Assembly (NCBI GenBank): GCA_029251085.1
Contig: JAQXDZ010000030.1
Location: 92,298 to 156,297 of the forward strand
Length of the DNA: 64,000 nucleotides
Direction of reading: 5' to 3'
DNA from: Mariniblastus sp.
Lineage (GTDB): Bacteria; Planctomycetota; Planctomycetia; Pirellulales; Pirellulaceae
In this document: positions 9,024-17,403 of the stretch, one piece after another
Layout of the letters: each line of letters begins with the position of its first letter
How positions within the stretch are numbered: position 1 is the stretch's first letter
Notes under the pieces: generated by a model
Seen by the model: only the letters and a program-made list of their open reading frames with translations
Told to the model about the DNA's origin: nothing
Database searches by the model: none
Position numbers and translations under genes: made by a program

Positions 9024-11108
9024 TCAATTTTGAATTGGCAACTCAAGGACGAAACAAGCCCCCGCTGAGTGGCGGTCAAGTTTATTTTTTCGATCCGCTA
9101 TTTTGAGTTTCCCCCCCAATGAGGATGCCATTCGCCGACACAACGCTAACCCCAACCCAACTCCCGGGGCCGTATTCGCTGCATCCTGATCCGATTTACA
9201 AAAAGGCTGAAACATCCGCTTCCGGTATTTAATTGGAACACCAGGGCCGAAGTCTTGCACATAGATCGCCAGCGTTTTCCCGTGGCGCAAAATTTTCAGA
9301 TCAATTCTTGGTTGGGAACTTGGCCGGGCGTACTTACACGCATTATCGACTAAATTAAATATGATCTGCTCCACTGTCGCGGGTTGAGTTGCAAACCTGA
9401 AATTGGCCACGGATTCGTCAATCTCTAATGCAATCTCCCAGTCGACTTCAGCCGCCCTCTCTTTTATTCTGGACTCGAATCGCCCCAGCATCTCAGCGGC
9501 GGTGAGTGTTTCGACACTTCCAGAATCAGCCCCGCGTTCTAGACGCGCGAACTGGAGAACATTTTCGACCAAGTGAGATAATCGATCTGCCTGCAAACAA
9601 AGTGTATTGGCATAATCCTGTTGTTTTTCCGGCGGGACCATTTTTTCCGCCAACATTTCAGCGTACATCCGAAACGTCGTCAATGGTGTTCGCAATTCAT
9701 GCGTCACCGCCGACACAAATGTCGCCCTTCGTTCACTAAGGCGAATAACCCCAAACAAAAGCGTCGCAGAAGCAACCGCAGCAAGTGCCAACCCTAGCCA
9801 CGCCACCCATAAAGCGAGCTTTAATCCTGCAAATGAGTTCTGATCCGCGGTCGAACCGATCGCCAAAGTCGATAGCAAACTTGAACTGTCGACGACCAAT
9901 TGGACGGGAAGCGTCGTCAAAGCCGTCATGACGTTTAAGTCTGTATCCTTTTCTAATTCTTCGAACTCAACGTTGGGAAGCAAATCCTCAACTTCGGCAC
10001 GGAGCGCATTTTGGATGGCAGCCCAATCGAGCCAGCACACTTGAATGATCGGCGAGTCGCCACCGGGACCGTCCGGAATGACTTCGCGAACCAGAACCAG
10101 ATTCTCCCCCACCCACACGGGCTGCATCACGCCTGCCGAGCCCAGTGCGTTAACATTTTTGCCAGCGAAACCAATGTCATCATCGATTTGACTTAAGCTG
10201 TTGTTCTCAAAAACGTTGGCAGAACCATTCTCTTGCCATCGCTGTGACGTGAGGTTGAGCGTGTTTTGCAATCGACGACTAAACTCCTCATTCCCACGAG
10301 ATGCACCCCGTGACTGCTGGACTGCTCGCTTACTATTCTGAGCGATTTGAGGTATTTCCGAACCTTTCGCTTTCTTAATCACCAGGTCACTTGGAGTCGA
10401 TTTCGCTCCCCCATACTTCTCAAAAGCAGGCACTTTGTAATAGGACTGGTCAGCCACTTTGTTTGAGAGCGTGTCTCTGTTTTGCTCGGCCGATGCAATA
10501 TCAATCGAAACGTCGGCAAGCGACTCATTACTAAGATCTGCCAACAATATTTCATAGGTAAACAGATTTTCAGCTTCTAACAATAATTGCTCGCTCAAGC
10601 CAATTGTTTGGGCACTGAGACCAAATTGACGTTCAGCAAGCAATCTTGCGGATCCTCTCGGTATCTGCGGAGAGCGGAGATCCTGCTCGCAACCAATCTG
10701 AAAATAAAACTTTACGAACTGAGGAGGAGGAAACATCAACGGCGAAGGAACCTCTTGGTAACTCCCTCCCGACGAGTCTGAACTACTACCGGTTTGACTT
10801 GGTACACGTCCTCCTCGATTGTTAGTAACCTCGGTTGGTACAAATGACCGGTAAAACGAGTCATAAGAGTAACTTGGTCGAGCGGCTTCCCTCGCAATCA
10901 AAGGAAGTATTTTTAAATCCATCCGATATAACGCGCTGCTGATCCGTTCCTGTAGTTCCGCTTCCTGCCTCGCAAGTTCGGTCTCGCGTCTGTCATCTTC
11001 GCGACTTTCCTCCAGCCGGACAGTCATAATCGTCAACCAGCCCATTCCCGGGATCACGATTGCGAGCCCAAAGAAAAATAGGATCCAGATCTGCCAGGGA
11101 CGTCGCAT
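9024..11108 (-). CDS. Membrane sensor histidine kinase
   Basis: The 694-residue kinase partner of the upstream response regulator. It has a membrane segment at about residues 7-30, a long sensor region (about 31-430) that is extracytoplasmic by topology, and a second membrane segment (LWVAWLGLALAAVASATLLF) just before the kinase core. The H-box VTHELRTP places the phospho-accepting His near residue 470. The N-box NLVDNACKYA, G1 DFGPGVP and G2 GVGLGLAL complete an intact ATPase domain. The ATG (11108-11106) shares one base with the regulator's stop codon in TGATG, indicating translational coupling. An in-frame alternative start at 11138 would lie inside the regulator gene. The sensor region, which includes an Asn/Ser/Gln-rich stretch, matches no domain I recognise, so the signal is unknown. 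Confidence 0.9.
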   Translation of the reverse strand: MRRPWQIWILFFFGLAIVIPGMGWLTIMTVRLEESREDDRRETELARQEAELQERISSALYRMDLKILPLIAREAARPSYSYDSFYRSFVPTEVTNNRGGRVPSQTGSSSDSSGGSYQEVPSPLMFPPPQFVKFYFQIGCEQDLRSPQIPRGSARLLAERQFGLSAQTIGLSEQLLLEAENLFTYEILLADLSNESLADVSIDIASAEQNRDTLSNKVADQSYYKVPAFEKYGGAKSTPSDLVIKKAKGSEIPQIAQNSKRAVQQSRGASRGNEEFSRRLQNTLNLTSQRWQENGSANVFENNSLSQIDDDIGFAGKNVNALGSAGVMQPVWVGENLVLVREVIPDGPGGDSPIIQVCWLDWAAIQNALRAEVEDLLPNVEFEELEKDTDLNVMTALTTLPVQLVVDSSSLLSTLAIGSTADQNSFAGLKLALWVAWLGLALAAVASATLLFGVIRLSERRATFVSAVTHELRTPLTTFRMYAEMLAEKMVPPEKQQDYANTLCLQADRLSHLVENVLQFARLERGADSGSVETLTAAEMLGRFESRIKERAAEVDWEIALEIDESVANFRFATQPATVEQIIFNLVDNACKYARPSSQPRIDLKILRHGKTLAIYVQDFGPGVPIKYRKRMFQPFCKSDQDAANTAPGVGLGLALCRRMASSLGGKLKIADRKNKLDRHSAGACFVLELPIQN

Positions 11109-11845
11109 CAGTTCGCTCCATTTCCGCAAACAGACCACATGTAACCTTTTCCGCGCACGGTCAATATAGTTGCGGCCGCCGCTTTGTTCTCTCTCATTTT
11201 TTCACGCAACCGGGCAATGTGCATATCAATCGTACGCGTCGTAATCCCTTTCGGACTAAGCCTCCATACGCTTGATAATAACTCCTCACGAGAGATCGCG
11301 CGTCCGGAATTCGCGACGAGATACTGAATCAACTCAGTCTCTTTTTCGGAAAGCTCCGCACGGGTGGCAGCCGTTTCGCCTTCAGTAGATTTCTGGGAAC
11401 GAAAACGAACTTCCCTTCTTTCGAAATCAACTACTCCCCCTAAAAAACTAACAGACCGCACGTCTCGAGGTCGTTCCGGTGACCGACGCAACACGGCTTC
11501 CACTCGCGCCAACAATTCTTTGATGCTGAATGGTTTGACAACGTAGTCGTCGGCGCCATCCCGTAGCCCTTGTACCCGGTCCTGCTCATCCCCCTTGGCC
11601 GTTAAAATAATTACCGGTTGGGTCGGTCGGACTTTTTTTAATTTTTTCAAAATCTCTAACCCGGAAACCCCAGGCAACGCGAGATCCAACAAGAGCAAAT
11701 CGTATTCTGACTTGAGCGCCATTTCCAAACCCGAAATGCCGTCACCTGCCTGCAGCACTTGATGACCGGTATACTCCAGCGAATCAACGATTCCACGACG
11801 AATTGCCGCGTCGTCCTCTACCGTCAATATTACCGTTTTGGCCAT
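11108..11845 (-). CDS. OmpR-family response regulator
   Basis: A 245-residue DNA-binding regulator. The receiver domain (about 1-120) has the acidic pair DD at 11-12, the phospho-acceptor D54 in LLLLDLALPG and the conserved K104 in VVKPFS. The winged-helix output domain (about 145-240) contains ELIQYLVANSGRAISREELL and RTIDMHIARLREKM. I start it at ATG 11845, where GGAA lies about ten bases upstream, not at the in-frame GTG at 11866. It forms an operon with the histidine kinase (one-base overlap). A CGTTAC direct repeat and -10 element at 11911-11955 suggest autoregulation. The target repeat spacing of 11 bases fits this family. Confidence 0.93.
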   Translation of the reverse strand: MAKTVILTVEDDAAIRRGIVDSLEYTGHQVLQAGDGISGLEMALKSEYDLLLLDLALPGVSGLEILKKLKKVRPTQPVIILTAKGDEQDRVQGLRDGADDYVVKPFSIKELLARVEAVLRRSPERPRDVRSVSFLGGVVDFERREVRFRSQKSTEGETAATRAELSEKETELIQYLVANSGRAISREELLSSVWRLSPKGITTRTIDMHIARLREKMRENKAAAATILTVRGKGYMWSVCGNGAN

Positions 11846-11910
11846 TTTTGAATTCCATGGGAACACGAGCAGACTCGACGGCGGCCACTCTGTGTCTACC
11901 GCCGTCCCTT

Positions 11911-11955
11911 ATTCTACGATGAAATCGGAGATCATTACGTAACAAAGATGTAACG
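11911..11955 (-). promoter_or_regulatory. Promoter with direct-repeat operator (response regulator)
   Basis: On the minus strand CGTTACATCTTTGTTAC (11955-11939) is followed after exactly 22 bases by TAGAAT (11916-11911). Repeat unit, 11-base period and distance to the -10 all match the site at 8870-8914. The predicted RNA start is near 11904, about 60 bases before the regulator ATG. Confidence 0.6.
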
Positions 11956-12050
11956 AACCTGCGAATTCGAGCTGCGGACCCCAATTTTCCCGGCAATTCA
12001 CGCAAGAAACGTAGATTCTTCGACCAACGGAACCCGACCTTAAAGCCGAA

Positions 12051-13850
12051 CTAACGATCTTGCCGCTCGGACAAACGATTCAGCAGGTCCTGCTCGGACA
12101 GCACCATATCAAAGTAACCAATCATCATTTCTTCATGGGTTTGATCGCCCCATCTAACTATTTCCTTTGGATTGGGATTGGAAAAATTCTTGGCTGAGTT
12201 ATCAAAAATCGCTTCGCAAAGAATTTCCGTACCACGAGGCAGCAACTTGGGTTGCTCAAACTCGTACCCGTTTTGCCAGTTGAAATCATAGTTAGGCACA
12301 TCCAGCAAGACTTCGCTCCGTCCGTCGGGATAGTTTGCCGTGTATTTAAACGACTTGCCCCTCAAGTGCATGTGCGGAAACATTGCAAGCAACAATGCGT
12401 CCTGACGCATCGTTCGCTTAGCCGTGACATCTTGATTTGCTTCGCCTGCTGGGATTACAAACCTTGTATTTCGAACACTTTTTGTGCCAACGACTTTACG
12501 GACTTGTTTTTTATCGGCGAACTTAAATCCAACCGAACTAAGATCCGTTTGGGGCGTTCCGATTGGCGTATAGTGAACCTGAAACACCAACGTCGCGCCG
12601 GCAGGAATAACTTTAGCGAGGCCGTCGGTCAACATGAGAGGAGCTGAACCAGGTGCGGCAGCGGTAAGCCAATCCGAATCGAGCTCTCCGTGAACAGGCT
12701 TCCTTCCCCGCTTTGAAACAGCCACAATGATATGATGGACAACGGCACGATTGCCAATTCTGATCTCCGCTGCCTGAACCCACTTGTCTTCCGTAAAATT
12801 TGTTTTGACTTGGAAGTATTGATAGGGCAGAATTCCGCCAGCGGGGATTGGATAAGGTTTTTTTGTTACCTGAAATACGACATCAGGCTCTCCTATCCGC
12901 CAGCCTTCGGTAAACTTGGGGGGAGCTGGTAGATCATTCGTATTTCCCAAGGGAGCACCAGCCTTTACCCAATCGGCAATCAGTTGTTTCTGCTCGGTTG
13001 ATAAAGTTGGATCATTCTTAAATTTCCCGTGCTTGGGATTCGCGTGCCAGGGTGGCATTCGCTGATCCTTAACCACTTCATCAATCATTCCTGCCCAACC
13101 AACGACCTCGTCATAATCAGTCAAGCTAAACGGTGCGGCTTCCCCATCGCGGTGACATTTAACGCACCGCTCGTTTAAAATTCGAGAAATCTGATTTGCG
13201 TAGGTAACCGTTGATTTGTTCTCTGCATCCTGAGTTAAGACTCGCCCGATAATACAACCATCGGTGTCAGTTTTTTGTACCTTAGGAGCTTTCCGGTTTT
13301 TGATTGCCTCCACTGCATCCGCTAGATAGTTATTCGACGCCTTAAACTTTTGTTTCCCATAAGTGAATTGATCATCAATTGCACCTTGGTACACCAACTC
13401 TTGATTTGAATCAAACAGGAAAACTTCCGGAGTTCTACTCGCCCCGAAAGCATCGGCAACGCGGTTTGCAGGATCTTTGAGTAAAGGGCAGTTGACCTTC
13501 AAATCGCTGGCGAATTTAGTGATCTCTGTTATCGAATCCTGACGATTCGAATTTAGGCCAATAATCTGTAAATGATCACGATTGTTTTTGACCAATTCCC
13601 CCAACTTGGGAACATAAAATTTTACCAGCGGGCACTCAACTCCGAAAAACACTACGACGGTCGACTTTTTACCATCCAGATTTGCCGAATCAAAAGAGTT
13701 GCCTTGATAATCTTTCAAGTTAAAACTTGGCATTCGGTCCCCAACCTTCAACTGCTCTCGTTCAGCGTCTTCACCGCTCAACCTGCCCGTTGTTAAGCAA
13801 GCCGCGGCAAGAGAGAGGAGAACCGTTACGACTCTAAGGTGGTACTTCAT
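12051..13850 (-). CDS. Secreted redoxin / haem-binding / Cu-monooxygenase-like protein
   Basis: A 599-residue multidomain export protein. After a signal peptide (MKYHLRVVTVLLSLAAACL) comes a thioredoxin-fold redoxin domain (about 38-180; GDRMPSFNLKDYQGNSF, then FFGVECPLVKFY with one Cys rather than CxxC). A cytochrome-like CVKCH haem motif is at residues 229-233 in the context KCHRDGEAAPFSLTDYDEV...RMPPWHA. The C-terminal half resembles copper type II ascorbate-dependent monooxygenases (VVHHIIVAV, FPHMHLRGKSF). The ATG at 13850 is chosen because an upstream in-frame extension to 13955 would bury the signal peptide. The combination suggests an extracytoplasmic redox enzyme; the substrate is unknown. 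Confidence 0.75.
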   Translation of the reverse strand: MKYHLRVVTVLLSLAAACLTTGRLSGEDAEREQLKVGDRMPSFNLKDYQGNSFDSANLDGKKSTVVVFFGVECPLVKFYVPKLGELVKNNRDHLQIIGLNSNRQDSITEITKFASDLKVNCPLLKDPANRVADAFGASRTPEVFLFDSNQELVYQGAIDDQFTYGKQKFKASNNYLADAVEAIKNRKAPKVQKTDTDGCIIGRVLTQDAENKSTVTYANQISRILNERCVKCHRDGEAAPFSLTDYDEVVGWAGMIDEVVKDQRMPPWHANPKHGKFKNDPTLSTEQKQLIADWVKAGAPLGNTNDLPAPPKFTEGWRIGEPDVVFQVTKKPYPIPAGGILPYQYFQVKTNFTEDKWVQAAEIRIGNRAVVHHIIVAVSKRGRKPVHGELDSDWLTAAAPGSAPLMLTDGLAKVIPAGATLVFQVHYTPIGTPQTDLSSVGFKFADKKQVRKVVGTKSVRNTRFVIPAGEANQDVTAKRTMRQDALLLAMFPHMHLRGKSFKYTANYPDGRSEVLLDVPNYDFNWQNGYEFEQPKLLPRGTEILCEAIFDNSAKNFSNPNPKEIVRWGDQTHEEMMIGYFDMVLSEQDLLNRLSERQDR

Positions 13851-14041
13851 GAAATTATTGGACCATATGAAGACTTTTAAACGAAAACGACTGTTTAAGG
13901 ATAACTTTTCTAGTGAATTAACGAAATGCCGTTCTAAAAAACCATTCAACGTCAAGCTTTGCTAAAATCAAGACGGATGTTGAAAAAGTCCCCCTTAGTT
14001 GAGTTAATGGAAGCTGAAGATGCACGGTTCGACAAACGGTA

Positions 14042-14824
14042 ATGTTTAAGGAGAAGCCGATTACAACTGTATTAGAAAAGCAGACGGCGGGCGACCGGAC
14101 TTGGGCGCTCCCAAACCGCAGTTGGGCCATGCGGATGCAGTGGCATGATTTACTTTTCATGCACTGGAGAATCGAGGAGGATGCCCTCCGGAGATTGATC
14201 CCGGATGGGCTTGAGATCGACACCTTTGATGGATCCGCGTGGATTGGTGTCGTTCCCTTTAAGATGTCAGGCGTGGCACCTCGATACGTCCCAAACGTTC
14301 CGTTTATGTCTTGCTTCCCCGAACTGAACGTTCGAACTTACGTGACGATCAACGGTAAACCAGGAGTTTGGTTTTTTTGCCTTGAAGCTACAAATCCGAT
14401 CGCGGTTCGCATCGCCCGGAAATTCTTCCACCTACCGTACATGGATGCTAGAATCGAAGTCGGTGATTCTCACAAAAAAAACAAGGGGCAATGGATTGGG
14501 TATCGCTCGGTTCGCTCTCATCCCGGTGAACTCCCAGCTACATTCAAAATTGATTATCGACCAATCGGTAAATCGTTTCAGGCGAAACGCGGCTCACTGG
14601 AAGAGTTTTTGACCTCTCGGTATTGTCTTTACTCCGCAGACGGTCAAGGGAAGATTTTCCGAGGCGAAATTGACCACGCCCCGTGGCAACTGCATGAGGC
14701 TCAAGCCATTGTTCGCGAGAATACGATGACCGATTGGATGGGCGTCCAACTCCCAAGCGAAACTCCATTGCTCCATTTTGCCAAACACGCCAAAGTTGTC
14801 GCTTGGACGCTGGATCAGGTTTGA
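14042..14824 (+). CDS. DUF2071 (YqjF-like) protein
   Basis: A 260-residue soluble protein. MRMQWHDLLFMHWRIEEDALRRLIPDGLEIDTFDGSAWIGVVPFKM is diagnostic in outline for the DUF2071 family (the quoted region spans residues about 31-76; the key parts are WHDLLFMHW, LIPDGLEIDTF and WIGVVPF). Members have an acetoacetate-decarboxylase-like fold; their function is not established. No signal peptide is seen. It is divergent from the redoxin gene and lies about 107 bases ahead of the di-haem peroxidase gene. A second DUF2071 gene is at 29187-29945, clearly different in sequence. Confidence 0.85.
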   Translation: MFKEKPITTVLEKQTAGDRTWALPNRSWAMRMQWHDLLFMHWRIEEDALRRLIPDGLEIDTFDGSAWIGVVPFKMSGVAPRYVPNVPFMSCFPELNVRTYVTINGKPGVWFFCLEATNPIAVRIARKFFHLPYMDARIEVGDSHKKNKGQWIGYRSVRSHPGELPATFKIDYRPIGKSFQAKRGSLEEFLTSRYCLYSADGQGKIFRGEIDHAPWQLHEAQAIVRENTMTDWMGVQLPSETPLLHFAKHAKVVAWTLDQV

Positions 14825-14930
14825 TCGCCGCACGTTTCAACACCTTTAAAACATTCATTACCGGACGTTGTTGGTTTTACTCACAAAAGTCGTTAGACTG
14901 GCGAAGTCTTCTACCCCCCGAGCCGATAAT

Positions 14931-16067
14931 ATGAAATTGCATTTTGCGAATCCAAGTCGACAGCAATCATTGCTTTCTCGTTGTCTCCTTCTTTCCGCAG
15001 TCATCCTTGCTGCCGCAAGCGTGTGCGGCTGGGCACTGCCGACGGTTGACAGCGATGACGACAAACCTCTGGGAAAAGTTCCGAAACTTCCCGTGGACAG
15101 TCTACCGGCAAAAATCAGTGCGACAAAAATCCCCGGGGGGTTTAATGGAATTCCAGCGGCACCCGCTGACAACGCGACGACAGCCGAAAAAGTTAGTCTA
15201 GGGCGAAAGCTCTTCTTTGATCCGATTTTGTCAACCGACGGAACTGTTTCGTGTGCCAGCTGCCACCAGCCCGAGCATGGCTTTGCAAGTCCAGACCCCA
15301 TCGCTGTGGGAGTCGGAGGAAAAATCGGTAAGCGAAATGCTCCGACGGTGATCAATCGCGTCTTTGGAAAGAAATTTTCTTGGGATGGACGTGACGATAG
15401 TTTAGAGCAACAAGCACTCGGCCCCCTCAAAAGCGAAACTGAGTTGGGCGGAAACGTCGAACTCGTGCTCGAGAACATCAAAAAGAATTCCGAATACGTC
15501 CAGCAGTTCCATGTTGTTTTTGGAGGCGACGCGAAATCACCGACTCCCGAAACGGTCACTGCGGAAAACCTGGCCAAAGCCATCGCGAGCTTTGAACGCA
15601 CACTGACTTCTGGCAATTCGAAAGTCGATCGTTTCCGTGCTGCCGAATACGAGGCCTTGTCAAAAGAAGCCCGTCAGGGGTTGTGGATCTTTGAAAGCCG
15701 GGGCGGATGCTGGAAGTGCCACTCGGGCTCCAATTTAACGGACGAAGCCTTCCACAACACGGGAGTCGGCTTTGGTAAGTCGAGCCGAGATCAAGGACGC
15801 TTCGAAGCTACAAAAAATCCTGCTCACGAGTTTCAATACAAAACTCCTACTTTACGTGATGTTGAATTCACGGCCCCCTATATGCACGATGGCAGTGTCA
15901 AAACACTCCGAGAAGTAGTTGAGTTTTACAATCGCGGCGGCGATCCAAACGACCCTTCTCTTGATAAGAAAATGGCTCCCCTAAATCTTTCGGAGCAAGA
16001 GATCGGTTTCCTGGTTGAATTTTTGAAAGCGTTATCGGGGGAGAGCGTACTCAATCCTGCGAATTAA
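14931..16067 (+). CDS. Di-haem cytochrome c peroxidase (MauG/CcpA type)
   Basis: A periplasmic di-haem enzyme of 378 residues that reduces hydrogen peroxide or performs MauG-like oxidation. A signal peptide (hydrophobic LLLSAVILAAASVCGWALP) is followed by two c-type haem motifs, CASCH at residues 108-112 and CWKCH at 260-264. FDPILSTDGTVSCASCHQPE and YKTPTLRDVEFTAPYMHDGS are characteristic family segments, the latter providing the distal methionine. I start at ATG 14931 rather than the in-frame TTG at 14868. The physiological role, detoxification or a specific oxidation, cannot be separated from sequence. Confidence 0.9.
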   Translation: MKLHFANPSRQQSLLSRCLLLSAVILAAASVCGWALPTVDSDDDKPLGKVPKLPVDSLPAKISATKIPGGFNGIPAAPADNATTAEKVSLGRKLFFDPILSTDGTVSCASCHQPEHGFASPDPIAVGVGGKIGKRNAPTVINRVFGKKFSWDGRDDSLEQQALGPLKSETELGGNVELVLENIKKNSEYVQQFHVVFGGDAKSPTPETVTAENLAKAIASFERTLTSGNSKVDRFRAAEYEALSKEARQGLWIFESRGGCWKCHSGSNLTDEAFHNTGVGFGKSSRDQGRFEATKNPAHEFQYKTPTLRDVEFTAPYMHDGSVKTLREVVEFYNRGGDPNDPSLDKKMAPLNLSEQEIGFLVEFLKALSGESVLNPAN

Positions 16068-16413
16068 TTTTGTCGTTAAGCTTTTAAAAGCATTTTATGA
16101 GGCCAGAATCTTCAGGCCATAATCATTGACGAAGACAAGGCTTTACGATTCTGCGCTGTTGGCTCACTTCGTCCTTTAAGATGTTGTACATTTGACAAAA
16201 CAGTCAAAGGTCCACCGCACCTTCGGCTCAATTGTTACATCCGAAAAGATTGCTGCTCGACAAAGCAAAAAAATATCTCGGGTGTCTATGTCGATCACAG
16301 ATAATTCGTGATACTCTGATCTCGGGTCGGATCGGCATGCGATTTCCAGATCCGGCTGACCAATTTCACTCAATCAACGAACGAGTCACTGCTGACTCCA
16401 AGGGCAATTCCAA
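16068..16413. other. Intergenic region
   Basis: This 346-base spacer holds a perfect palindrome GCTTTTAAAAGC (16080-16091) and a weak GGCC/GGCC hairpin near 16101-16120, possibly the end of the peroxidase transcript. I see no gene. The promoter of the MoxR-like operon must lie here, but I cannot place it confidently. Confidence 0.45.
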
Positions 16414-17400
16414 ATGGGTCAAACCCAATCCGTCCACAACGTAAATTTAACGCTGTCTGATCCTCACGATTCCTCTGGCGAATGGATTGGGCAACACGAA
16501 ATATTGAAACAGGTTCTTGCCTGCTGGCTTACGATTAATGACGCCGATTCGCCACTAACCCCCCGCATCATTGGGCCCCCCGGGATCGGCAAGACCGCCT
16601 TGGTAACGGCCGCCACCAAAGTTCGGGGTCAAGAACTTTATATTTATCAATGCACCGCAGACACCCGCCCAGAAGACTTGCTGGTCACGCCTGTACTCGC
16701 AGAAAATGGCACCATCGCCTATCACGCCTCGCCATTAGTCACAGCCATGATCCGTGGAGGAGTCTGCATCCTCGATGAAGGCAACCGCATGAACGAAAAG
16801 TCGTGGGCTTCCCTCGCACCATTGCTCGACCACCGACGATATATCGAATCCATTGTCGCAGGGGTCACGATCCAGGCCGACCCTAATTTCCGATGCGCTG
16901 TAACGATGAATCAGGATGAATCGACTTTTGAAATTCCTGATTACATCCTCAGCCGCCTTCAACCTACACTTACGCTCAAGTTTCCATCTCGCGAAGATGA
17001 AAAACATATCCTCAGTTATCATCTGCCTTTTTGTGCCGATGACATGCTGGCGATGACAGTTGATTTTTTACAAAAGTCTCACGAACTCAAATTAGACTTT
17101 TCGACGCGAGACGGAATTAATCTTCTAAGATTTGCAATGAAGAGAATTGCTCAGGAGACCGAACATCCGCTCACCACGGACGTTGCCTGGCGAGAAGCAC
17201 TGGAAAAATGCCTGGGCGAAGAGGCACTTGATCTCAATCGACTTTCACAACAGCGAACGCAAACACTCGGCGGACAAACATTACCAATGGGATTTGGAGA
17301 TTTCTTTTTCTCACCGGAAGATCCCCTCCGTCCAGACCTGGAAGAATACAACATCGATGAACTCGATGACTTAGATGATGAAGACGAAGACGAGGCATAA
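16414..17400 (+). CDS. MoxR-like AAA+ ATPase
   Basis: A 328-residue AAA+ ATPase of the AAA_5/MoxR group, chaperone-like ATPases that remodel partner proteins. Walker A GPPGIGKT is at residues 54-61, Walker B is in [12 protein letters not shown], and sensor 1 is in CAVTMNQD. The arginine-finger region LSRLQPTL is present. The C-terminus ends in a very acidic tail ([14 protein letters not shown]). It is the first gene of a tight three-gene unit: the next gene begins within 4 to 16 bases of its stop, and a TerB-like gene follows. MoxR ATPases usually sit beside VWA-domain proteins; none is present here, which makes the unit unusual. Confidence 0.9.
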   Translation: MGQTQSVHNVNLTLSDPHDSSGEWIGQHEILKQVLACWLTINDADSPLTPRIIGPPGIGKTALVTAATKVRGQELYIYQCTADTRPEDLLVTPVLAENGTIAYHASPLVTAMIRGGVCILDEGNRMNEKSWASLAPLLDHRRYIESIVAGVTIQADPNFRCAVTMNQDESTFEIPDYILSRLQPTLTLKFPSREDEKHILSYHLPFCADDMLAMTVDFLQKSHELKLDFSTRDGINLLRFAMKRIAQETEHPLTTDVAWREALEKCLGEEALDLNRLSQQRTQTLGGQTLPMGFGDFFFSPEDPLRPDLEEYNIDELDDLDDEDEDEA

Positions 17401-17403
17401 AAC

